From: Dehalococcoidales bacterium
GTDB taxonomy: Bacteria > Chloroflexota > Dehalococcoidia > Dehalococcoidales > GCA-2688105
Direction of reading: 5' to 3'
DNA length: 42,465 nt
NCBI GenBank assembly: GCA_002688105.1
Contig: NZBQ01000011.1
Span: forward strand, 2,754 to 45,218
A program made the position numbers and the translations under genes. Below, piece after piece: positions 1 through 8,958 of the stretch. The stretch's first letter is position 1, and the number at the start of each line of letters is the position of its first letter. Below the pieces are notes generated by a model. The model saw nothing but the letters and a program-made list of their open reading frames with translations, was not told the origin of the DNA and did not search any database.

Positions 1-219
1 TTTGTCCCCATCGTCTAATTTTAGAAGGATTGATAATTCGTCATCGGCGGCTACCTCAATTCTCATCTGGTTCATTTGCCACTCCGAGCCTAGTTCTGCT
101 TGCCTGAGTATCTCGGGACCGGTCGGGGATGACGTCTGGATTAGCTCGGCTATTTCTTGGCAGCCAGGGGTGAATACCAGTGATAACAATATGATTGCCG
201 TAAGAATATGCTTGGTCAT
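1..219 (-). CDS. Partial lipoprotein, N-terminal 73 aa, runs off the window start
   Basis: Minus-strand translation from ATG at 219 gives [47 protein letters not shown]..., with a signal peptide and lipobox-like LVFTPGC. Open to the window edge, so absent from the ORF track. Confidence 0.6.
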   Translation of the reverse strand, partial: MTKHILTAIILLSLVFTPGCQEIAELIQTSSPTGPEILRQAELGSEWQMNQMRIEVAADDELSILLKLDDGDK

Positions 220-359
220 CGGGAAGTCCTCACTTGATTTAATTTAATCGAGGAAGCGTTAATAGTCAAGTGCTGCTTAGCCTTAGTAAAACGTAGCCCT
301 CTCGCTTTGCTAGGCAATTGTACTCCGGGTATTAGTAATATATACTTGTGTTGGGGCTG

Positions 360-456
360 GGGAGCGGATGAGTCCCGGTGGGCTTCGCGGACTTCAAATC
401 CGTTGGGGGGCATTAAAAGTGTCTTCGGTGGGTTCGACCCCCATGCGCTCCCGCCA
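360..456 (+). tRNA. selC: tRNA-Sec (anticodon UCA)
   Basis: GGGAGCG...CGCTCCCGCCA acceptor stem with encoded CCA; anticodon loop CTTCAAA (TCA at 394-396); long variable arm; T-loop GGTTCGACC; about 97 nt; next to selB/selA/selD. Confidence 0.95.
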
Positions 457-529
457 ATGTTCTACTTAATTTTTCTCATTTCTTACCCCCTTAGCGATGC
501 CCAGGGGCAGAATAGCGAGAATAACTATT

Positions 530-961
530 TTACCTCTCTTCAATCTGGTCTGGAGTTTTGACTTCTATTTGAGGAATCCCATTATACTCTTCAATCAGCC
601 CGGTAACACAAATGGTTCTACCTAAATAATAAGTTTCTGGAGGTCGGGGGAAGTTAGCCCGATAGTCCATCCGGATGACCACTATAAATTGCTTTGGATG
701 TGGGAAAGGCGTGCCAAAGTATAGTAAAGTAGGTTTGCCCTCGCTGTCGCTATCCCACTTGGCGTGAACGACCGGCCCACATATCGTAGTCCTTTCGCCA
801 ATATGTCGGTCAGCCTCATCCCAGCCGACTGTCCCGTATGGGCTTGGGGCTGGTATAGGTGTCGGCGGCTGTTCTGGCTGACTACAACCGACAACTGAGC
901 TAACCAGCAAAAGAGCTAATCCCCTCATTAGCATTGAATACCATTTGGCTTTACCCTTCAT
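530..961 (-). CDS. Putative lipoprotein, OB-fold-like domain
   Basis: 143 aa with signal peptide and lipobox (LLLVSSVVGCSQPE), then DRHIGERTTICGPVV...YLGRTICVTGLIEEYNGIPQIEV, resembling OB-fold periplasmic domains. Confidence 0.65.
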   Translation of the reverse strand: MKGKAKWYSMLMRGLALLLVSSVVGCSQPEQPPTPIPAPSPYGTVGWDEADRHIGERTTICGPVVHAKWDSDSEGKPTLLYFGTPFPHPKQFIVVIRMDYRANFPRPPETYYLGRTICVTGLIEEYNGIPQIEVKTPDQIEER

Positions 962-1369
962 TTAAACCCCCATTTAGCCTATTATTGTAGCCCAAATAGA
1001 CCCGAAAGCCAATTTTTACTTTACGAGTGTATTTTTACACCATTTCCAGGCTTTCCCACCTGCCCTGTGGGGTTCGTGGGGGTATCCCCGGGGGCACTAG
1101 CTTAACCTGAAGCCTAATCCCTGAAAGTTGGTCTCGTAGAGAAATTTCAATTTGTGATAACATTATAGCCGAATGGCATCACGGGGAAAGCCTGAATGAG
1201 AAATAGACATATCACCAGATTCGGTTCACCTTTAACTCGGTCTGGAGCACTCTACTTTGCAATCGACCAAGAAGGTCTTATTCAAATGGATATAGATATG
1301 CAACTTGAATAGCTACGGGCAAAGGGTAGATTTATCACTTCAGATATTAAGTCTCAAGTTAAGAGTGAT

Positions 1370-2083
1370 GTGCAACGGAGAAAGGCAGAATACTACGATA
1401 GAGTAAATCAGATAGGCGTTCCTGACAGACTTAAAGAACTATTCTTAACAACAAGGAAAGCCGAAGCCGAACAGTCTTCCAGAAAGATTGTGCTGTCAGA
1501 GCATGATTTGTTCTTGTTAATCCATAATTGCTCCCGAATCCGCTTTACACACCGTTGCAAGTTTAAGCAATATATTCCTGAGCATTTAATAGTGTCGGAT
1601 ACCGACAGAGATGTAATGAAAACAGGTAATCCAAAGAAAACTTTGAAAAAGATTAGCTCTGGTCTGTTAGAACGGAGATATATCCATGTATACTTATTTG
1701 AATATGGCTCAGATTGGCGTTGCTTCTATTTCACCCATCAAGATATTGAACCAACGAACAACCACTGGAAATATGGTTGCCACTTACACTACATAAGCCA
1801 TCTATGGGCAGGATTAAAGAAGAGGTGGATTTGGAATAAATTCAATCAACGGTCTACGGAAATATCGGGCAGCCTTCATATAAGATTTGAGCCATTTGAA
1901 TTTCCCAACTCAAACGAACCTATAGAGAACTATCTGAATGAAAGTAAGCTACCACCGTGGGCGGTCATCTTTGACCCCAATCTTGCTAACGGGTGTGGTT
2001 CTGTTCCATTACCAGTACCACACTTGGCAACCAGAGGATTATGGATAACAAAGGTATCTTTACGATCCAAATCAAATCAATAA
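1370..2083 (+). CDS. Hypothetical protein
   Basis: 237 aa ORF with no recognised domain; upstream in-frame reading continues past a TAG at 1310-1312 to ATG 1196. Confidence 0.4.
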   Translation: MQRRKAEYYDRVNQIGVPDRLKELFLTTRKAEAEQSSRKIVLSEHDLFLLIHNCSRIRFTHRCKFKQYIPEHLIVSDTDRDVMKTGNPKKTLKKISSGLLERRYIHVYLFEYGSDWRCFYFTHQDIEPTNNHWKYGCHLHYISHLWAGLKKRWIWNKFNQRSTEISGSLHIRFEPFEFPNSNEPIENYLNESKLPPWAVIFDPNLANGCGSVPLPVPHLATRGLWITKVSLRSKSNQ

Positions 2084-2175
2084 GAGTGACTGTAGTGAGA
2101 TTTTGTAGTGATAAATATATATTATATAAATATTTCATTACTTTTTTCACTACACCTATACTCCGCCTAAGCTTG

Positions 2176-4029
2176 CTATTGAAGGACTCGTTCGTCACCG
2201 ACACGGCGGGTTATCTTAGCTCGGTCTAGGTGTTCCAGGAAAGACAGGGCATATTTGCGGCTGGTGTTAAACATATCCCTCACTTCAGCTACGGTCACCC
2301 TGCCGTTTGCCTTTAAGTGGGCAGTAACCCTCTCCAGCATCTCATTGTAGGCTGAGGTAGAAAAAACTACCTCGTCGCTTACCTTGACCACACGGCGCTG
2401 CTCAATGAGCAAACTGAGCAAATCAGGCTCAGGAATGAGGTCGCCGGGTGGAGTGTAGGGATTTTGGGCTAGCGACTGCAGGAAGACGTCTATCTCTGAC
2501 TGCTGAGCCTGAGTTAGCTGGATGCGGTGAGTGGGCAGGCGAATGGCGGCACCATCCTCGATGACAGTACCTTCGTTGAGAAGCCCGGGTAAAACAGCCG
2601 AGAAGTGTGTTCTCATCTTCAATCGGCTACTTAGTTCCATTTTGGGCATCCCCGGACGAGCCGGGAACCTGTGGTGATAGTCCTGGAGTGCGGCGGTTAC
2701 TTTTTGGGTTAGACGCTCCCAGCCGGGTATAGTCAGGAAGAGGCGGTGTTCCCCCTGACCCATCTCCATTGCCTTCCCTTGCTGGATTAAGGATGCTATC
2801 ACCGGCTGGACTTCGGTGACAGGCAGGTCGCATTGAGCTGAGAGAGATGGTAACTCCAGGAGCTGTTTTGCCTCCAGTATTGCCATGATAATCTCTTCGG
2901 CCGTGCCTTGCTTCCTGACGCTAAGGCTCTGAATAACGGCGGGGCGAAAGCGACGATATCGTCGGGCATGTGATTCAACGACTTCGCCGCCCCCCAGGGT
3001 ACCCGTGGATGAATGGATAATGAAGTGGTCGCCCTTGACCAGCGCCACCGGTTTGCTCAGTGATAACTGAGCCCAGGTAGTTTCCCCGGGCTGAAGTTTC
3101 TCTTTCTCCAGCAAGCGGACTTTAGCCATCGTCTCAGTAGCGCCGGTATGAAAGCTGACGGTAGTATTATGGGGTAGGGGATGGTGGGCATATGAAAGCA
3201 GGCGAAGCTGTACAGTTGACATAACGGTTGATTTCAACCAGCCTGGCTTGGTAAGCACATCCCCGCGTTGTAGCTGGGAAGTAGCAATACCGACCAAATT
3301 GGCGGCAACTCTGCTTCCAGGAGTCGCCGTATTTATGCGGGCTTTATGCGTCTGCAACCCCCGTATACGCGACCTCAAGCCAGGGGGGACTATCTCTACC
3401 TCCTGCCCGGTGGTGAGTGAGCCATCTATCAACGTTCCGGTGACTATGGTGCCAGAGCCGGCTATAGTGAACACCCGGTCTATTGGGAGCCTCGCCCGTC
3501 CAGTATCCTTCCTGGGCTCGATAGCGTCTAAAAGTGTATCAATAGCTGAAGTTAAGTCGGGTAAGTCCTCCCCGGTTACTGCCGAGACGGCCACGACTGG
3601 AGCTTGGGAAAAGGTGGTCGGGGCAAGTAATTCCTCTACCTCCATCTTGACCAAGTTCAGCCACTCGTCATCTACTATGTCCTTTTTGGTTATGACCACG
3701 ATGCCTTTTTTTATTCCGAGCAGGTCCAGAATGGACAGGTGCTCTCTGGTCTGGGGCATCACTCCTTCATTGGCAGCGACGATAAGTAGAGCCAGGTCTA
3801 TCCCGCCCACTCCCGCCAGCATGTTCTTAATGAAACGCTCATGCCCGGGGACATCAACGATACCTACTTCCCGACCACTGGGCAGCTTTAGCCAGGCAAA
3901 GCCCAGGTCAATAGTCATGCCCCGCTCCTTCTCCTCACGCAATCGGTCAGGGTCAATTCCGGTCAAAGCATGCACTAAGACTGACTTACCATGGTCTATG
4001 TGTCCGGCAGTACCCAGCACGAACATCAT
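2176..4029 (-). CDS. selB: Selenocysteine-specific translation elongation factor SelB
   Basis: 617 aa; GTPase motifs GTAGHIDHGKS, DVPGHERFIKNM and TKKDIVD, with C-terminal winged-helix repeats; adjacent to selA. Confidence 0.95.
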   Translation of the reverse strand: MMFVLGTAGHIDHGKSVLVHALTGIDPDRLREEKERGMTIDLGFAWLKLPSGREVGIVDVPGHERFIKNMLAGVGGIDLALLIVAANEGVMPQTREHLSILDLLGIKKGIVVITKKDIVDDEWLNLVKMEVEELLAPTTFSQAPVVAVSAVTGEDLPDLTSAIDTLLDAIEPRKDTGRARLPIDRVFTIAGSGTIVTGTLIDGSLTTGQEVEIVPPGLRSRIRGLQTHKARINTATPGSRVAANLVGIATSQLQRGDVLTKPGWLKSTVMSTVQLRLLSYAHHPLPHNTTVSFHTGATETMAKVRLLEKEKLQPGETTWAQLSLSKPVALVKGDHFIIHSSTGTLGGGEVVESHARRYRRFRPAVIQSLSVRKQGTAEEIIMAILEAKQLLELPSLSAQCDLPVTEVQPVIASLIQQGKAMEMGQGEHRLFLTIPGWERLTQKVTAALQDYHHRFPARPGMPKMELSSRLKMRTHFSAVLPGLLNEGTVIEDGAAIRLPTHRIQLTQAQQSEIDVFLQSLAQNPYTPPGDLIPEPDLLSLLIEQRRVVKVSDEVVFSTSAYNEMLERVTAHLKANGRVTVAEVRDMFNTSRKYALSFLEHLDRAKITRRVGDERVLQ

Positions 4030-4057
4030 ATGCCCCCTTTGGTGGCTTTGACGACTA

Positions 4058-5449
4058 TCAGGTATGCTGCAGGTCAGTAGTTACCCTTTGGAGGGCTTGA
4101 AGCACGACCTCATCCTCTTCAGGAAACACGGAGCGTGGGTCGAGAAGCAAAACATTATCACTTATTCGTCCTACGACTGGTATCTCTTGACAACACAGCC
4201 TTTGGCTTAATGTTTGAGCTATATTTTGGTGTTTTCTTTTCTCGGCTTCTCCCACGGTGACGAGCCTGGTGGGCAGGGTATCTCCGGGCAAGCTGCCGCC
4301 CCCTATCATAGTCTCCCCCTCCACCACTCTGGCCAAGCCTTGGAGAGGTTGAGCCCATAATCTGGCTCTCCGGTCAATATCTTCCAGAGAAGCTGAAATC
4401 ATGCGCCATACCGGGATTTTGTTTACCGCTTCATCCTTCAGGTAGTGAATTAAAGTAGCGGCTAGGCCGGCCAGCCTTATCTTGTCAATTCGCACTGCCC
4501 GTGCCAGCGGGTGTTTCTTTAATTTATCAATAAGTTGTTTCCTGCCGACAATAATGCCGGCTTGAGGACCACCCATAAGCTTATCACCAGAGAAGAGGAC
4601 CAGCCCAGCGCCAATGGCAACGCTTTGTGGTACCATTGGCGCTGGGTCGAGTCCGAATCTGGTCGTGTCCAGGAAACTGCCGCTGCCCAGATCATCAAAT
4701 ACCGGTAGCTCATAGTGTTTGCCCAGCGTTACTAACTCGTCAAGGGTAACAAAGTGAGTGAAACCCATTAGCCTGAAGTTGCTGGAGTGAACACGCATTA
4801 AGGCTGCTGTCCGTGGGTTAATCGCCTGTTCGTAGTCAGTGATATAGGTGCAGTTGGTGGTTCCTACCTCAATTAGCTTCACTCCACTTTGGCGCATGAC
4901 ATCGGGGATGCGAAAACCGTCACCAATCTCCACGGCTTGACCCCGGGAAACAATTACCTCCTTCTTTTTAGCTAGTGCGGTAAGGACTAGCAGCACCGCT
5001 GAGGCATTGTTGTTTACTACCAGCGCTGCCTCAGCCCCGGTTAGCTGGCAAAGAACCGGCTCAAGGTGAGTATTGCGGGAACCCCGTTTTCTACTATCGA
5101 AGTCAAGCTCCAGGTTGCAGTAGCCCTTAGCCATCGCCTCCATAGCGGCTATGGCTTCTTGGCTGAGTGGAGCACGCCCCAGATTGGTGTGGAGTATGAC
5201 GCCGGTAGCATTAATTACGGGGCGCAGGGTGGGGCTTGCTAAGGCGCGTACCTGGGTACAAATAGATTCCGCTATTTCACTAACGGACGGGCACGGGTTG
5301 CTGGCAGCGATAGATAAGCGTACCTGTTGCAGATACCGGCGGATAAAATCCACTATCAAGGTATGAGGATAGTTCTGCTGAAGTTGCCTGATACGCTCTT
5401 CGGAGAGCAGTCTATCCACGCTGGGAAGGTTACGAAACTCTTTGTCCAT
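4058..5449 (-). CDS. selA: L-seryl-tRNA(Sec) selenium transferase
   Basis: 463 aa; RPVINATGVILHTNLGRAPLS...NNNASAVLL...GDKLMGGPQAGIIVG, typical SelA. Confidence 0.96.
   Translation of the reverse strand: MDKEFRNLPSVDRLLSEERIRQLQQNYPHTLIVDFIRRYLQQVRLSIAASNPCPSVSEIAESICTQVRALASPTLRPVINATGVILHTNLGRAPLSQEAIAAMEAMAKGYCNLELDFDSRKRGSRNTHLEPVLCQLTGAEAALVVNNNASAVLLVLTALAKKKEVIVSRGQAVEIGDGFRIPDVMRQSGVKLIEVGTTNCTYITDYEQAINPRTAALMRVHSSNFRLMGFTHFVTLDELVTLGKHYELPVFDDLGSGSFLDTTRFGLDPAPMVPQSVAIGAGLVLFSGDKLMGGPQAGIIVGRKQLIDKLKKHPLARAVRIDKIRLAGLAATLIHYLKDEAVNKIPVWRMISASLEDIDRRARLWAQPLQGLARVVEGETMIGGGSLPGDTLPTRLVTVGEAEKRKHQNIAQTLSQRLCCQEIPVVGRISDNVLLLDPRSVFPEEDEVVLQALQRVTTDLQHT
4604..4646. repeat. Perfect 14-bp inverted repeat inside selA
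   Basis: CCCAGCGCCAATGG (4604-4617), 15-nt spacer, CCATTGGCGCTGGG (4633-4646). Confidence 0.85.
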
Positions 5450-5514
5450 TGCGCTTACGGTATTTTAATATATCTAGGCTAACTTTAAAAGCTACCATAC
5501 CAGTCCGAAACGTG

Positions 5515-5554
5515 CCATTGTGAGAGATTACCATGCCTTCGGCTCGCAATGACG
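5515..5554. repeat. Degenerate copy of a REP/MITE-like intergenic repeat
   Basis: CCATTGTGAGAGATTACCATGCCTTCGGCTCGCAATGACG, near-palindromic CATTGtGAG/CTCGCAATG ends, in the selA-selD intergenic region. Resembles common 'cattgcgag...ctcgcaatgacg' dispersed repeats; only one copy noticed here. Confidence 0.4.
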
Positions 5555-5680
5555 AAGAGAGGAGGTCATGTGTTACTAATCATATGAACCAGTACGCGGC
5601 TTTGCCCTTTTAACCAGAGAATGCTAAAATACCAGATGGAACTGGAGTCTAATCTGCAGTTTCAGTAGTGGAGGCGTTAA

Positions 5681-6730
5681 ATGGATAAGAGGGTAAATCC
5701 TCGCTTGACTGAAACCGTTAGTGGGTCTGGCTGAGCTTCCAAGATAGGTCCGGGAGACCTAAACAAAGCCATGTGCGTCCTACCTGAGATGTCTGACCCC
5801 AATCTGCTTGTAGGATTAAGGAGTCCAGATGATGCCGGCGTCTACCAGCTAACCGATGACCTGGCTATCATCCAGACCATAGATTTCTTCACGCCTATAG
5901 TAGATGACCCTTACACTTTTGGTCAGATTGCTGCTGCTAATGCCTTGAGTGATGTCTATGCTATGGGTGGCAAGCCACTGACAGCTATGAATGTAGTCTG
6001 CTTTCCGATAAAGTCTATGGATATTTCCGTCTTGCAGGACATCCTTAAAGGTGGGGTGGATAAGATGCTTGAGACAGGGGTGTTACTGGTGGGGGGACAT
6101 AGTGTGGAGGATAACGAGCTCAAATATGGGCTTTCTGTTACCGGTACCGTGCATCCCAAACGGCTGGTAACTAAGTCCGGGGCTAAAGCAGGAGATAAAT
6201 TGATACTTACTAAACCGCTGGGAACCGGTATCATAAGCACTGCGGTGAAAGCTGAAATGGTTGACGAAGAGACGGTAGTCAGGCTTACAAAGTGTATGGC
6301 AACGCTGAATAACAAAGCCTCAGAGTTGATGCAGGAGGTAGGGATTCATGCCGGCACTGATATTACTGGTTTTGGATTTCTCGGGCACACCACCGAACTG
6401 GCTCAGAACAGCCAGGTTGGTATCAATATCTCCTCTACTTCAATTTCTTTCTTGCCGAGAACAGAAGAATTTGCCCAGCAAGGATTATGCCCGGGTGGGC
6501 TGCGCCGGAATAGAGAGTTCTACTCCACGGCGATAACAATTGCCAGCGAGGTGCCCCTTCATATAAAGGACATCCTGTTTGACCCCCAAACCTCCGGGGG
6601 ATTGCTAATCTGTCTGGCTCCCGGGAAAGCTGAACTTTTGCTAGACAGCTTGCGACAGGCAGGTGTGGAAGATGCCACTGTCGTTGGAGATGTGGTCAGC
6701 GAGCCAAAAGGGACGGTTACGGTAAAGTAG
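5681..6730 (+). CDS. selD: Selenide, water dikinase SelD, selenocysteine-containing (UGA at 5732-5734)
   Basis: ATG 5681: MDKRVNPRLTETVSGSG-U-ASKIGPGDLNKAMCVLPEMSDPNLLVG..., reading UGA through at the conserved Cys/Sec position (G-[C/U]-x-x-K). The rest is a canonical SelD. The track ORF starts downstream at 5771. Confidence 0.95.
5735..5772 (+). promoter_or_regulatory. Candidate bacterial SECIS hairpin of selD
   Basis: Just 3' of the UGA: AGGTC-CGGGA-GACCT perfect stem (5746-5760), with G in the short apical loop and possible outer GCTT/AAGC pairing. Confidence 0.6.
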
Positions 6731-6742
6731 CGCTACTCAATC

Positions 6743-7510
6743 TTATTCTAACTTCCCCCGGGGTACCGTCGGCTGAGACAGCCACTGGTCATTTCCTGGC
6801 TCACATTCTAATCCGAATGTCTCTGAGAAGGAATTGATTAAGCTATCAATAATGGTTTTGACCTCTATGGGACGTTCCAATAATTGTGAAAGTGATGTCA
6901 TCATTTCACTTCTCAAGCCACAGGGTCTTATATATTCAAAATACCGCAGGTCATTGCTTACATTCAAAGCAAAGCCGTGCATAGTAATGTAGCGATTGAC
7001 ATGTATACCTATTGAACAAACTTTCTTTTCGTGTACCCAGACACCGGGGTGCTTTAACACCCGCTGACCTTGGATACCGAGACCAAGCAGTAACTTGATA
7101 ATAACTGACTCCAGTTTCCAGATATACTCACGCACACTGAGGCCGTTCTCTTTGATGTTAAGTATGGGGTAGCCTACCAGCTGTCCCGGACCATGGTAAG
7201 TGATGCCACCCCCACGATTGGTAAGAAAGACGGCTATTTCCTCCCCGGTCAGTATCTCTGGAGGAACAATCAAGTCCTCTTCTCCCCTAAATCGTCCTAT
7301 GGTGACCACTGGTGGGTGCTCCAGTAGCAGTAATACATCGGGAACATCACCCTCAGCTCTCGCCTGCGTTAATCTTTGCTGCAGCTTTAAGGCAAGCTCG
7401 TATGGCATTATTCCCAGGTGACCGATGATACATACTTTCCGGTATGGTAAACGGCTTTTCTTAGAATCCGGGCAGTTAGCTTTTTTCTTCGTGGCAATGC
7501 TCATCGTCAA
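6743..7510 (-). CDS. lipB: Octanoyl-[acyl-carrier-protein]:protein octanoyltransferase
   Basis: 255 aa; RGGGITYHGPGQLVGYPILNIKE...GVWVHEKKVCSIGIHVNRYITMHGFALNV motifs of LipB. Confidence 0.95.
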   Translation of the reverse strand: MTMSIATKKKANCPDSKKSRLPYRKVCIIGHLGIMPYELALKLQQRLTQARAEGDVPDVLLLLEHPPVVTIGRFRGEEDLIVPPEILTGEEIAVFLTNRGGGITYHGPGQLVGYPILNIKENGLSVREYIWKLESVIIKLLLGLGIQGQRVLKHPGVWVHEKKVCSIGIHVNRYITMHGFALNVSNDLRYFEYIRPCGLRSEMMTSLSQLLERPIEVKTIIDSLINSFSETFGLECEPGNDQWLSQPTVPRGKLE

Positions 7511-7530
7511 AATCTATATCTATGTCACCT

Positions 7531-8958
7531 CTACCAGCGTAAGTCTAGTTTCCTGGCGGCGGTGGCCTCGTCCAGCCGCCTGATGGGTGTGTTGTGTGGG
7601 GCGGTGTGCAAGATTTCAGGATTTTCCTCCGCCTCTTTAGCTATTTTTTTCATAGCGTCAATGAAAGCATCCAGTGTCTCTTTACTCTCCGTCTCAGTAG
7701 GCTCTATCATGATAGCTTCCTCAACTACCAGCGGGAAATAGATGGTAGGAGGGTGGAAGCCATAATCAAGCAGACGCTTGGCGATGTCTAATGTCCTGAT
7801 CCCTTTGGCCTTTTGTCGCTTCCCAGAAAATACTACCTCGTGCAGGCAGGTGCGGTCATAGGGCAGGTAATAATATGCTTTCAGTTTCTCCTTAAGGTAG
7901 TTAGCATTTATGACCGCGTTCTCACTGACCTCCTTCAGTCCTTCCGCGCCTAAAGAGCGTATATAAGCATAAGCCTTAATCATCACCCCAAAGTTCCCGT
8001 AAGCTGCACCCAGACTGCCGATAGTCTTGGTTGATGAGGTAAATATGTACTTTCCCCTGTTCTTCGTCACTGATGGAGAGGGTAAAAAGTCGGTCAGAAT
8101 TGGTTTGACGCAGACGGGACCTGACCCCGGCCCACCGCCTCCGTGTGGAGTACTGAAGGTTTTATGAAGGTTCAACTGGACACAATCAAAGCCCAGGTCA
8201 CCAAATTTCACTCTTCCCAGCAGAGAATTCAGGTTAGCTCCGTCACCAAACAGGAGGCCTCCCCTTTCATGTACAAGCTGGCTTATCTCAGCTATTTGTG
8301 GGTCAAAGAGAGCCAAAGTAGTGGGTATGGTCAGTGCCAGAGCGGCTACCTCCTCGTTCATCATAGATTTCAGGCTCTTGATATCTAAGTTGCCTTTGTC
8401 GTTTGAGGGTATGGTGACGGCCTTAAACCCACACATAGCGGAAGTGGCCGGGTTTGTGCCATGAGCTGAGTCTGGTAACAGTATCTTCTGCCTGATCTTA
8501 TCCCCCCTGGACTGGTGATATGCTTTCACCATCAATATGTTGGCAAGTTCTCCCTGGGAGCCGGCCATGGGTGCCAGGCTGGTCGCGGCCATACCGGTAA
8601 TCTCAGTTAAAAGTTCCTGCAACTCGGACATAAGCCGTAGTGCTCCCTGGACAGAGTCTATCGGCTGGTAGGGATGGACTGAGGTAAAGCCGGGGAGTTT
8701 AGCCACCTCCTCATGCCATTTTGGATTGTATTTCATGGTGCAGCTTCCCAGGGGGTAAAATCCCGTGTCTACGCCATAGTTGAACTTGCTGAGAGAGGTG
8801 AAATACCTGACGAGTTCACCTTCGCTTACCTCAGGTAACCCAAGCTCTTGGCGGAGAAGCTCTTTGGGCGGTAGCTTTGACGGAGGTACCTCCAGAGGTG
8901 GAAGACTGCAACCAATCTTGTCCGGTTGGCTAATGCTGGGAAGTGACTTATGCTCCAT
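7531..8958 (-). CDS. gcvPB: Glycine dehydrogenase (aminomethyl-transferring) subunit 2
   Basis: 475 aa; NYGVDTGFYPLGSCTMKYNPK...NLHKTFSTPHGGGGPGSGPVCVK PLP-lysine region. Confidence 0.96.
   Translation of the reverse strand: MEHKSLPSISQPDKIGCSLPPLEVPPSKLPPKELLRQELGLPEVSEGELVRYFTSLSKFNYGVDTGFYPLGSCTMKYNPKWHEEVAKLPGFTSVHPYQPIDSVQGALRLMSELQELLTEITGMAATSLAPMAGSQGELANILMVKAYHQSRGDKIRQKILLPDSAHGTNPATSAMCGFKAVTIPSNDKGNLDIKSLKSMMNEEVAALALTIPTTLALFDPQIAEISQLVHERGGLLFGDGANLNSLLGRVKFGDLGFDCVQLNLHKTFSTPHGGGGPGSGPVCVKPILTDFLPSPSVTKNRGKYIFTSSTKTIGSLGAAYGNFGVMIKAYAYIRSLGAEGLKEVSENAVINANYLKEKLKAYYYLPYDRTCLHEVVFSGKRQKAKGIRTLDIAKRLLDYGFHPPTIYFPLVVEEAIMIEPTETESKETLDAFIDAMKKIAKEAEENPEILHTAPHNTPIRRLDEATAARKLDLRW

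Noticed and set aside
3248-4051. 267-aa plus-strand ORF opposite selB
   Set aside because: Shadow ORF of selB, Ser-rich and without recognisable domain. Same reasoning for other opposite-strand ORFs such as 5956-6315, 18192-18743, 23062-23745 and 36941-37453.
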